NCBI GenBank assembly: GCA_003226295.1
Contig: CP029803.1
Coordinates: 2,361,001 to 2,425,000 of the forward strand
Length of the DNA: 64,000 nt
From: Candidatus Moanabacter tarae
Lineage (GTDB): Bacteria; Verrucomicrobiota; Verrucomicrobiia; Opitutales; UBA2987
Reading direction: 5' to 3'
Under the pieces are notes generated by a model. The model was given only the letters and a program-made list of their open reading frames with translations. It did no database searches and was not told where the DNA came from. Below, piece after piece: positions 19,191-26,839 of the stretch. Made by a program: the position numbers and the translations under genes. How positions within the stretch are numbered: the stretch's first letter is position 1; each line of letters starts with the position of its first letter.

Positions 19191-20702
19191 GTGACAGAAA
19201 AAGAAGAGAAATCAACAGGAGCTAGAGAAGATCTAAGATCAAAGTCGACAGATTCACATTTTGAGGAATCTAATGAGGTCCCATTGTGTGTGGATCTCGA
19301 TGGTACACTGGTTTACTCGGACACTTCGTGGGAAAGCGTAATCAGGTTGCTACGACGTTGGCCATGGATGGTTGTTTGCTTTCCCTTCTGGTTGTTGCGG
19401 GGGAGAGCCCACTTTAAGGCTGAGGTCGCTTCGAGGGTCAATTTCGAGCCCGAATGCTTGGGGTACATCGAGGAGATTTTAGAGTTTCTCAACGATGAGA
19501 AGGCAAAGGGCCGCCTTCTCGTCCTGGCAACAGCAGCCAACCAGTCGGTTGCGGACATCGTATCGCGGTATCTTGGTCTTTTTGATCGGGCTTTAGGTAG
19601 TGATGAGAAGATCAATTTGAAGGGACCACGAAAAGCAGAGGCCCTGGTTGGTTCCTATGGGAAGCAAGGTTTCGACTATGTTGGAAATGACCAAGCCGAT
19701 ATCGCCGTTTGGGAACAGGCTCGAATAGCCTATGTAGTCAACGCTTCAGAAGGATTGAGGAGGCGGATGAGCGATATGGGAAGTCATATCGAGAAGATGC
19801 CAATGTTAAATCTTAATTTGTGCGATTTTGCCCGTGCTCTGCGGATGCACCATTGGATCAAGAACGCTTTGTTGCTTGTGCCGCTTGTGGCGGCCCATCG
19901 CTTTGCTGATATTTCGGAATGGACCAAACTGATGATAGGGGTTATTGCATTTGGGTTTTGCGCTTCGAGTACCTACTTGGTAAATGATCTGCTTGATATA
20001 GAATCAGATCGGCGGCACCGATCGAAGCGAGCTCGAGTGATCGCTTCGGGTAAGCTTCGGATTTCAAAGGGGATTTATCTCGCTTTAGGGCTATTAGCAG
20101 TAGGTGTTTTACTATCGCTGGGTTTACCTGAGAGCTTTCTTGCCTGTTTGTTGATTTATTGGCTGGGAGCTAATCTTTATTCGCTTTTTTTAAAGCAGAT
20201 TTATCTGGTCGACGTGGTTGTTTTGACAGGCCTCTACTTCATAAGGATTCTTTCAGGAGCTGAAATAGTGGATGTTGTTGTATCTCCTTGGCTATTTGTT
20301 TTTTCCCTTTTCTTCTTTCTGAGTCTGGCTCTGTCAAAGCGTTATGTTGAGTTGCTTCGAATTGCGGATCTTCCAGTTACAAAAATCCCAGGACGGGGCT
20401 ATGGGACTGGAGATGGCTGGGTTGTTCTTTTTTTGGGGGTGGGGAGCGGAGTCCTCTCTATAGTAGTTTTAGCTTTCTATATGAACAGCGGTCATATTGA
20501 TACGCTGTACCGCAAGGCAGAATTCATTTGGATCGGGGTACTCTTGACGCTTGTCTGGATCTCGAGAGTCTGGTACCGGGCAAAGCGTGGCTTATTGGAT
20601 GACGATCCCATAATTTTTGCTATCAAAGATCGAACTAGCTATGTCATTTTGGGGTTGATTATAGTTTGTGTGCTACTTTCGAGTCCGATATTGGGACGAT
20701 GA
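19191..20702 (+). CDS. HAD phosphatase-UbiA prenyltransferase fusion (DPPR-synthase-like)
   Basis: A 503-residue fusion. Residues about 30-200 are a HAD-type hydrolase with DxDGT (LCVDLDGTLVYSDTSW) and a late acidic motif (YVGNDQADIAVW). From about 215 a UbiA-family membrane prenyltransferase follows with about eight membrane segments. It has RMHHWIKNALLLVPL, the metal site NDLLDIESDRRH (NDxxDxxxD), and DRTSYVILGL at the end. UbiA proteins of this subgroup (M. tuberculosis Rv3806c) transfer phosphoribose to polyprenyl phosphate; the HAD domain could then remove the 5'-phosphate. The next two genes are DprE1- and DprE2-like, which supports this. The start is GTG at 19191. Substrate inferred from family and neighbours. 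Confidence 0.85.
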   Translation: MTEKEEKSTGAREDLRSKSTDSHFEESNEVPLCVDLDGTLVYSDTSWESVIRLLRRWPWMVVCFPFWLLRGRAHFKAEVASRVNFEPECLGYIEEILEFLNDEKAKGRLLVLATAANQSVADIVSRYLGLFDRALGSDEKINLKGPRKAEALVGSYGKQGFDYVGNDQADIAVWEQARIAYVVNASEGLRRRMSDMGSHIEKMPMLNLNLCDFARALRMHHWIKNALLLVPLVAAHRFADISEWTKLMIGVIAFGFCASSTYLVNDLLDIESDRRHRSKRARVIASGKLRISKGIYLALGLLAVGVLLSLGLPESFLACLLIYWLGANLYSLFLKQIYLVDVVVLTGLYFIRILSGAEIVDVVVSPWLFVFSLFFFLSLALSKRYVELLRIADLPVTKIPGRGYGTGDGWVVLFLGVGSGVLSIVVLAFYMNSGHIDTLYRKAEFIWIGVLLTLVWISRVWYRAKRGLLDDDPIIFAIKDRTSYVILGLIIVCVLLSSPILGR

Positions 20703-20775
20703 CGCCCCAAGAATCCATCGGATCACTTTCAAAATTATACTATAATTAAACGAGACCGCCCGATAGATTCCTAAT

Positions 20776-22116
20776 ATGATGGCCGAATTCAAATCTTGGG
20801 GGAGGACGGTAGAGTGTGAGGCAGAAGCAAAACCCGTTTATTGGCGAAATGAATCATTCCCGTATTTGCGTGAAGGTGAAACATGCCTATCCTACGCTTT
20901 CGGTCGCAGTTATGGTGATTCCTGTCTGAATCCCGGTGGGGCCATGTTGAAGACAGAAGGTTTAGATCGATTTATAGAATTCGATGACCAGCAAGGGATT
21001 CTCCGGTGTGAGGCTGGGGTATCACTGAGCTCAATTTTGAAAGTTATTGTGCCACGTGGTTGGTTCTTGCCGGTTTGCCCCGGGACGAAAAATGTTAGTG
21101 TAGGAGGAGCGATTGCTAACGATGTACACGGGAAGAATCATCATGTTGCAGGAACCTTTGGGTGTCACGTGGAGCGATTTGAGCTACTGCGATCAAATGA
21201 CCAGAGACTAATCTGTTCCTCGAAGGAGAACCCCGACTACTTTTCTGCCACTATTGGCGGTCTGGGGCTCACTGGGCTGATCACTGGGGTAGATTTGCGA
21301 TTGAAGAAGATCGAAACCGCGTACGTCGATTCAGAGGTGATTCCATTTCGGGATCTCAGTGAATTTTTCAGACTGATTAAAGATGAGGAAGAGTACGAGT
21401 ATTCTGCGGCTTGGGTGGATGGGATGGCGAGGAGAGGTCAGGTTGGCCGGGGAGTTTACTTTCGTGCCAATCACTGTTCCTCCGCTACTGGGAAAAGACT
21501 GACTGCCCATTCAAGCGGCGGATTGCCCGGGATGATTATACCTCGGTGGTTACTGAATCGTCATAGCACAAGAATGTTTAATGGGCTCTATTGTTATCGC
21601 CAGCGTTTAGAAGGGAAGGTACGACAGGTGCACTATGATTCCTTTCTCTTCCCGCTGGATGGTTTTACCAATTGGAACCGCATCTATGGTGGCAGAGGAT
21701 TTCATCAGTATCAGCTTGTCGTTCCTGAATCGTGCGACGAGGGGGAAATGCTTGAAATTCTGAATTTCATGGCTGGTTCTCACCTCCCAATCCCGCTTGT
21801 GACAATTAAGAGATTCGGAACTATCAAGTCACCGGGAATGCTTTCCTTCCCGATGCCCGGCCTCACTTTTACTATTGATTTCCCAAATCAAGGAGAGGGA
21901 ACGAAGCGTCTCCACCGGCAGTTGGACGATTGGGTCATAGGTCACCACGGGAGGCTCTATCCAGCGAAAGACACGAGGATGTCAGCCGATATGTTTTTGC
22001 AGGGCTATAGCGCAGTTGAAAAATTCGTCAGGTTTGTTGATCCGCGGTTCAATTCGGGGTTTTGGAAAAGGGTAACGAGTAAGCCGGGTACTAAAGACAA
22101 TTGTTTTCGAGTTTAA
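20776..22116 (+). CDS. dprE1: DprE1-like FAD-dependent decaprenylphosphoryl-ribose 2-oxidase
   Basis: A 446-residue VAO-type flavoprotein. Seen: the FAD loop GRSYGDSCLNPGG, SVGGAIANDVHGKNHHVAGTFG (core DVHGKNHHVAG, as in mycobacterial DprE1), IGGLGLTGLITGVDL, and YPAKDTRMSADMF, whose Lys398 aligns with the catalytic Lys418 of M. tuberculosis DprE1. The mycobacterial Cys387, attacked by benzothiazinones, aligns with Thr366 here (PGLTFTIDFP). It would oxidise the 2'-hydroxyl of polyprenyl-phosphoribose to the keto form, with DprE2 finishing the epimerisation to the arabinose donor. It begins 73 nt after the HAD-UbiA gene. The TATAAT at 20742-20747 may be an internal promoter, but its -35 is poor. 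Confidence 0.87.
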   Translation: MMAEFKSWGRTVECEAEAKPVYWRNESFPYLREGETCLSYAFGRSYGDSCLNPGGAMLKTEGLDRFIEFDDQQGILRCEAGVSLSSILKVIVPRGWFLPVCPGTKNVSVGGAIANDVHGKNHHVAGTFGCHVERFELLRSNDQRLICSSKENPDYFSATIGGLGLTGLITGVDLRLKKIETAYVDSEVIPFRDLSEFFRLIKDEEEYEYSAAWVDGMARRGQVGRGVYFRANHCSSATGKRLTAHSSGGLPGMIIPRWLLNRHSTRMFNGLYCYRQRLEGKVRQVHYDSFLFPLDGFTNWNRIYGGRGFHQYQLVVPESCDEGEMLEILNFMAGSHLPIPLVTIKRFGTIKSPGMLSFPMPGLTFTIDFPNQGEGTKRLHRQLDDWVIGHHGRLYPAKDTRMSADMFLQGYSAVEKFVRFVDPRFNSGFWKRVTSKPGTKDNCFRV

Positions 22117-22212
22117 CGATTTGCCATAGAATACCCCAATTAAAATTTCTACATAGTCCGGGCCTAACATCCTTTGAGGAAACGCTCCTAGAAACAGCCC
22201 TCTACTTCACGC

Positions 22213-22238
22213 AGCTGTCAACCACTTGGTTGACAGCT
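22213..22238. repeat. Perfect 12-bp-arm palindrome between dprE1-like and dprE2-like genes
   Basis: AGCTGTCAACCA (22213-22224) and TGGTTGACAGCT (22227-22238) are exact reverse complements around CT. As RNA it could form an 11-bp stem with a four-base loop, stable enough for a terminator after the dprE1-like gene, but no T-run follows. As DNA it is a symmetrical site that could bind a dimeric regulator; its right arm contains TTGACA. Confidence 0.7.
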
Positions 22239-22257
22239 ATACAGCTCCCAATAGAAG
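22230..22257 (+). promoter_or_regulatory. Candidate promoter for the dprE2-like gene
   Basis: TTGACA at 22230-22235 is a consensus -35 box and is followed after 16 bases by TAGAAG (22252-22257), a 4/6 match to the -10 box. The gene starts about 100 nt further on. The -35 lies in the right arm of the palindrome, so binding there would block it. By-eye call only. Confidence 0.35.
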
Positions 22258-22364
22258 ATTAACAAAGGCAGACAAAATCCCTTGAAAATAAGTACGCCAT
22301 TACATAGAACCTTGCCATAGCTTTCTCCGTTAATTATTGCTCAGAACTGGAACAATTGGACTAG

Positions 22365-23117
22365 ATGGAGCCCAGGGAGCGAAAGAAGGCGCTGATATTG
22401 GGCGCTACATCAAGTATTGCGCAGGCGGTTGCACGGGAGTTGGCGCGAATGGATTATGATTTTCATTTGGTGGCCCGCGATAGGGAGCGTCTTAAAGCGG
22501 TTGGCGCTGACTTGAGGGCGCGCAGTACTTGTCGTTGTTCGGAACAAGTTTTTGATTTTGTGGAGATGGAGCGACATTCTGAAGTCATGGAGGGCGCTAA
22601 GGAGGCACTTGGAGGATTAGATTTGGCTCTCATTGCCTACGGCACCATGGGTAATCAGCGGGAATGCGAGACGAATTTTGGGCGTGTACAGGAGGAGGTC
22701 ACAACCAACTTCACGAGCGTTGCCTCTATCCTAAATCTATTAACCGGTTTTTTCGAGAAGCAAGGTAGCGGATCACTTGCTATTATCACCTCTGTGGCAG
22801 GTGATCGGGGAAGAAAGCGCAACTATATCTACGGTTCCACCAAGGGAGCGATTTCGATCTACGCGCAGGGGCTGCGCAACCGACTCTGTCGAAAGGGCGT
22901 TCATGTTCTTACGATTAAGCCAGGATTTGTTGACACACCGCTAACCGCGCACCTAGTTAAGAATCGTTTCTACGTGAAGCCGGAGGTCATAGCCAAGGAT
23001 ATTGTTAAGGCGCTTCGGAAAAAGCGAGAGGTTGTTTATACGCCTTGGTACTGGTTTTGGATTATGTGGGGGATTAGAATAATTCCGGAGAGAATCTTTA
23101 AGCATTTTCAGCTTTAG
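22365..23117 (+). CDS. dprE2: DprE2-like short-chain dehydrogenase
   Basis: A 250-residue SDR. The cofactor loop reads ILGATSSIAQAVARELA (GxTSSI-type, as in DprE2, which has GASSG-like variants), and the catalytic set is Ser in AIITSVAGDRG and YxxxK in YIYGSTKGAISIYAQGL. The long C-terminal tail (VVYTPWYWFWIMWGIRIIPERIF) is rich in aromatic residues and typical of DprE2-like reductases that act on a membrane lipid. It would reduce the 2'-keto intermediate made by the DprE1-like enzyme with NADH to polyprenyl-phospho-arabinose. ATG at 22365. Family placement rests partly on the adjacent dprE1-like gene; SDR membership is certain. Confidence 0.85.
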   Translation: MEPRERKKALILGATSSIAQAVARELARMDYDFHLVARDRERLKAVGADLRARSTCRCSEQVFDFVEMERHSEVMEGAKEALGGLDLALIAYGTMGNQRECETNFGRVQEEVTTNFTSVASILNLLTGFFEKQGSGSLAIITSVAGDRGRKRNYIYGSTKGAISIYAQGLRNRLCRKGVHVLTIKPGFVDTPLTAHLVKNRFYVKPEVIAKDIVKALRKKREVVYTPWYWFWIMWGIRIIPERIFKHFQL

Positions 23118-23290
23118 TTAGAAAATACCAGCGACTCCTGTTCAGAGGCCCAAATTCACATCGAAGTTAAGCTTTGCAGCGAACCATTGGGGGATTACCT
23201 AATATGAGAGTTGAGGGCCCTAGATTTTATTTGCTCCCATTGGAGGGAGTATTGTAGTTTCCTTGCGCAACGGTAGTATTATCAAGGTCG

Positions 23291-23983
23291 ATGAGATTTT
23301 CTAATTTGAGAAAGGGAGTGCTTTGGGTTCTGGTGATATTTGGTCCTTCCCTCGGAGTCATGGGGGCCGCTGACCAGAATAAACTAGACGAACGTATCCG
23401 GAAGCTGACCGACCGGTTCGAATTGATCGCCGGAAAGTCGCGGACCAAAATTCCCAGCTATGTTCTCCGTCGTGCCCAGGGGATCGTGATTTTCCAGGAG
23501 TTCGAGGCTGGGCTTCTCGTTGGTGTTCGAGGTGGCAATGGAGTTGCGCTAGCACGGGATCCCAAAACCGGAAAGTGGAGTCTTCCCTCTTTCATTAAGA
23601 CAGGGAAGGGAAGTTTTGGTCTGCAAGCCGGAGGGCATGAGATCTCAGCTGTTATGGTAGTTTTTGATTCCAGTGTGATGCGACAGCTTGCACGGGCGAG
23701 ATTTAAGATCGGGGTTAATGCGGCAGCCACTGGGGGGCCTGTGGGATTCGAAGCCGATACAAGAGTCGGACTTCCTCCGATCGTCGTTTATTCAAATGCT
23801 ACAGGACTGTTTGCGGGAGTTTCTATCGAGGGTGGTGTTTTGACACCAGGCAACAGAGCGAATCAGAGGTATTACCGCATGGGAGGGGTTACCATGTATG
23901 AAATCCTCTACGAAGGCACGGGGGCCGGAACTCCGACTACACAGAGACTGCTCGAGACGATTGGTCGGTATGAACGTGACTAG
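23291..23983 (+). CDS. SYLF-domain lipid-binding protein (YSC84-like), exported
   Basis: A 230-residue protein with a signal peptide (MRFSNLRKGVLWVLVIFGPSL..., cleavage about residue 25-27) followed by a SYLF/DUF500 domain filling the rest. Visible blocks: PSYVLRRAQGIVIFQEFEAGLLVG (core RRAQGIVIF), GNGVALARDPKTGKWSLPSFI, GLQAGGHEISAVMVVFDS (core GLQAGG), and GLFAGVSIEGGVLTPG, typical of the SYLF core. Eukaryotic members bind phosphoinositides; the bacterial ones are outer-membrane or periplasmic and poorly understood. Start ATG 23291. It is 173 nt after the dprE2-like gene, so cotranscription is possible but not shown. Confidence 0.87.
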   Translation: MRFSNLRKGVLWVLVIFGPSLGVMGAADQNKLDERIRKLTDRFELIAGKSRTKIPSYVLRRAQGIVIFQEFEAGLLVGVRGGNGVALARDPKTGKWSLPSFIKTGKGSFGLQAGGHEISAVMVVFDSSVMRQLARARFKIGVNAAATGGPVGFEADTRVGLPPIVVYSNATGLFAGVSIEGGVLTPGNRANQRYYRMGGVTMYEILYEGTGAGTPTTQRLLETIGRYERD

Positions 23984-24342
23984 ATCGCAAGATATTCGTG
24001 ACTTTTCTGTCGCATGGAAACCCATCTATATCGAGTTTTACAACGAACAGAAAAGTGAGCTACCCTATAAAGGGACCACGAATGCTGGGTGTTGTTTCCG
24101 GTAAGATTCAGACTTTGGAAATGCTTTCCCTTAAAAGCGTAAGCACTGAACCGCAACTTCTTTAGACTCTATTCCATTCCTAGTTGTCGCCGGAAAGTAC
24201 GAAATGGGGGATGTTTCACTTTTTATTCGATTAGTATTTGCTTAAAGTGGTGCTAAGAGAATTTTCTTGGCATATGGGGTGGTTTTTTTTAGAGGTAACC
24301 CTCGCAATTTGTAATAACATATTGTTTGGGGGAACTAGTTCT
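23984..24342. other. 359-base gap with a long-arm inverted repeat
   Basis: No gene is supported. ACTTTTCTGT (24001-24010) and ACAGAAAAGT (24047-24056) are perfect 10-bp inverted repeats separated by 36 bases, just past the SYLF gene's stop; they could form a large hairpin at the transcript end. The rest is AT-rich and probably carries the glutaredoxin promoter. Confidence 0.5.
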
Positions 24343-24684
24343 ATGGAAATTCAAGCTTATCTTAAACCGACATGTGGATGGAGCAAGGGTGTGCGAGCGA
24401 TCTTTGCAAAGTATGATTTGGAGTACGAAGACAAGGACATTATTAACCACCCGGCGATCTATGCTGAGATGGTTGAAAAATCTGGCCAAATGCTTTCCCC
24501 GTGTGTGGAGATTGATGGCGTAATGCTGGCTGATGTGAGTGGTGAGGAAGTTGAAAACTATCTTCTGGGTAATGGGCTAGTGAACCCCAGTGATACGGAG
24601 GCCGGCGTGCCGATTGATGCTCCTTGCACAGATGAACAGCATGCGCAAATGAACGCGCAATCCCAATCTGTTCGGTTTTTTTAG
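24343..24684 (+). CDS. Glutaredoxin-like protein with CxxS active site
   Basis: A 113-residue thioredoxin-fold protein. The first strand and active site read MEIQAYLKPTCGWSKGVRA, so the motif is CGWS, a monothiol type. The cis-proline loop is LSPCVEIDGV, and VSGEEVENYL near residue 65 is the glutathione-binding end of the fold. A 35-residue tail with an extra Cys (IDAPCTDEQHAQMNAQ) follows the domain. I chose the ATG at 24343, preceded by GGGGGA 9-14 bases upstream; a longer frame opens at 24238 but its first 35 residues are hydrophobic and unlike the family. Probably cytoplasmic, glutathione- or iron-sulphur-linked. Convergent with the NUDIX gene. Confidence 0.82.
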   Translation: MEIQAYLKPTCGWSKGVRAIFAKYDLEYEDKDIINHPAIYAEMVEKSGQMLSPCVEIDGVMLADVSGEEVENYLLGNGLVNPSDTEAGVPIDAPCTDEQHAQMNAQSQSVRFF

Positions 24685-24707
24685 GATTCCGTCCGAATTG
24701 GGATGAG

Positions 24708-24731
24708 CCATCGTTAATTCATTAACGATGG
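24708..24731. terminator. Perfect palindrome between convergent genes, possible bidirectional terminator
   Basis: CCATCGTTAAT (24708-24718) and ATTAACGATGG (24721-24731) are exact reverse complements around TC. It lies 24 bases past the glutaredoxin stop and 34 bases past the NUDIX stop, where a shared terminator is expected. No T-run follows on either strand, so a protein-binding site is also possible. Confidence 0.5.
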
Positions 24732-24764
24732 TGAGTTTCGAGTAGGCCGAGAGGAAGCGAGATC

Positions 24765-25259
24765 CTAATAGATCTCTTCGATTGTAATCCGAATATCTGA
24801 ATCAGGGCTGCAGTCGGCTCGTATGGAAACGAAACGGTGCCGATATTTGAAGTAGGCTGGCCAGAGCGCCTTGCGGTCGGTTTCAGGTACGGATATATGA
24901 TTAATCGCATCAGGGGAATGGAAATCAAAATCCCCCTCTGGGATATTTCTTGGGAGGTTAACCATTCGCTTTTTGCAGTCGAAGAGGAACATCAACCAGT
25001 GGTTGGCTGATTCGTAGTTTTTCTCCGCAACCATGCCAAAGAGGTGGAGATCTTTTTCACAGAGGATCAGTCCCGCCTCCTCCCGCGCCTCGCGGATGGC
25101 ACATTCAAAAGGACTCTCTCCAGTGTCCATTTCAAGTTTGCCTCCGATCCCGCTCCAAAGCCCAAGATTGGGCTGCTTTCGTCTCTTCAGCAGAAGAAAA
25201 CTGCCTCTAGTATTCCGAACATATAGCAAGACACTAATTTTGTAGGGGAGCGATACCAT
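24765..25259 (-). CDS. NUDIX hydrolase
   Basis: A 164-residue NUDIX protein. The Nudix box is complete: GGKLEMDTGESPFECAIREAREEAGL fits Gx5Ex7REUxEExGU; the key end is REAREEAGL. The early strand LLKRRKQPNLGLWSGIGGKLE is like MutT/8-oxo-dGTP-type or ADP-ribose members. It probably hydrolyses a nucleoside diphosphate derivative in a magnesium-dependent way, but the substrate cannot be told. Start ATG at 25259. Alone on its strand. Confidence 0.9.
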   Translation of the reverse strand: MVSLPYKISVLLYVRNTRGSFLLLKRRKQPNLGLWSGIGGKLEMDTGESPFECAIREAREEAGLILCEKDLHLFGMVAEKNYESANHWLMFLFDCKKRMVNLPRNIPEGDFDFHSPDAINHISVPETDRKALWPAYFKYRHRFVSIRADCSPDSDIRITIEEIY

Positions 25260-25689
25260 TGTATTTTATTTAAGGGTCACAGACTCGATTGTATACCGGA
25301 TGGATCCTTCCGATCGAGTATTAGTTATTGCGAATAATATGGAAAGACTATAGGTTGATATTGAGTGGTAGGGGATTGACGGGATTTCGTTCAAGTAGTT
25401 GATGAGTGATGCAGGCCCGATAATAAAAGCCTTGCCACCGCCTAAGTTACTGTCAGTGGCTTGGTGGTCAGATCAGTTGATGCTCATCTTCAGCTCTGAG
25501 AATCAGCAAGTTTGGTCTCGTAACCTCGTTCCTGCGTAATAGGCTGGGCACGGATCGATTTTTAATTGGGGAAGCTTATATTTTACAATGTTTTTATCTA
25601 GTTTTTACTTGTCGGTCGTATCCAATTAAACACCATCATGCGGCCTGACAACATACCTTGGACGACTAAAGCAAAAGGTTATCAAAGAG
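25260..25689. other. 430-base gap upstream of hisG
   Basis: No coding frame or tRNA recognised. A weak hairpin (CCACC near 25435 with GGTGG near 25466) is visible. The AT-rich part at 25560-25640 probably holds the hisG promoter; no confident -35/-10 pair was found. Confidence 0.4.
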
Positions 25690-26574
25690 ATGACTGAAGG
25701 ACAATTTAGACTTAAGATAGGCTTGCCAAGTGGCAGCCTTGAAAAGGCAACCTTAGCCCTTTTTGCGAAAGCAGGCTGGAAAGTCTCAGCCAGCGCGCGC
25801 TCCTACAAACCAGCAATCGACGACCCCGAATTGGAAGGACATTTCCTGCGCTCCCAAGAGATCAGTATGAATGTTGAGATGGGGCATTTTGATTGCGGTC
25901 TTTGCGGACACGATTGGATTGTGGAAAATGGATCCGATGTGGTGGAGGTATGTGAGCTCCCGTACAGTAAAGCTTCGAATAGATCTTCAAGATGGGTGTT
26001 GGTAGTTCCTGAGTCATCGGGGATCCGTGATATTGAAGATCTAAAGGGAAAACGTATTGCTACAGAATTAGTTGGGGTCACGCAGCGGTATCTGGAAACC
26101 AAGGGAATTGAGGCAAAAGTCGAATTCTCTTGGGGCGCGACCGAGGGGAAAGTCCCTGATCTGGTGGATGCAATTGTAGATATTACCGAGACTGGGGCTT
26201 CAATTCGTGCAAATCAGCTGCGCATCGTGGAGACCCTGCTTGAGACAAGCACTAGGGTCATTGCGAACCGAGAGAGCTGGAAAGATCGGAAGAAGCGCGA
26301 TAAGATCGAGACAATTGCCTTACTTCTAAAGGCAGCTTTGGAAGCCGAGGACAAGGTCGGGTTGAAGCTGAACTGTCGAAAAAGCAACCTTGATAGTATT
26401 TTAAAAAACCTGCCCGCTTTGCGTAACCCTACGGTGAATCAGCTAGCGGATCCAGAATGGGTGGCACTGGAAACGATTATCGACGAGACAATAGTACGGG
26501 AAATCATTCCGGTTCTGAAATCCAACGGGGCGGAGGGGATTATCGAGTACGCATTGAATAAAGTTATCTACTAG
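25690..26574 (+). CDS. hisG: ATP phosphoribosyltransferase, long form
   Basis: First enzyme of histidine synthesis; it joins ATP and PRPP. At 294 residues with a C-terminal ACT-like regulatory domain (from about residue 215) it is the long, self-regulated form, which needs no HisZ. Seen: IGLPSGSLEKATLALFAKAGW (core GLPSGSLEKAT), FDCGLCGHDWI (the GxxGxDW motif), ATELVGVTQRYLETKGI, and the PRPP loop region DAIVDITETGASIRAN (core VDITETGASI). The C-terminal block includes LPALRNPTVNQLAD, typical of the regulatory domain. Start ATG at 25690. No other his gene lies nearby; S1 follows after 265 nt. Confidence 0.95.
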   Translation: MTEGQFRLKIGLPSGSLEKATLALFAKAGWKVSASARSYKPAIDDPELEGHFLRSQEISMNVEMGHFDCGLCGHDWIVENGSDVVEVCELPYSKASNRSSRWVLVVPESSGIRDIEDLKGKRIATELVGVTQRYLETKGIEAKVEFSWGATEGKVPDLVDAIVDITETGASIRANQLRIVETLLETSTRVIANRESWKDRKKRDKIETIALLLKAALEAEDKVGLKLNCRKSNLDSILKNLPALRNPTVNQLADPEWVALETIIDETIVREIIPVLKSNGAEGIIEYALNKVIY

Positions 26575-26839
26575 AAATCGTCCGCCACTGAATTGGTCTT
26601 ATTTCTGTCTCATCGACCTGCAATTTGTAGAGTCAGTTTGGTCCGGAGTTCAAAGTCCCACAAAAGTGCAGACCGCTTTTTCCTTGCACGAATCAATGTT
26701 TAGGGCCAGTTTGTTTGCTTTTTCGCGTATTTAGAATGCCGTGCGAGATCTATTTGTTTGGGGGCATTATCTCTCGCGGCCTAATAACATTAATCCCTTC
26801 GGTCAATTTGACGAAGAGTATTTGAACTGAAAAGAGCCT

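Larger units (their letters stand above)
22117..22364. other. 248-base gap inside the arabinose-donor gene set
   Basis: No gene seen between the dprE1-like and dprE2-like genes. It holds the 26-bp palindrome at 22213-22238 and a candidate promoter that shares bases with it. Confidence 0.5.
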
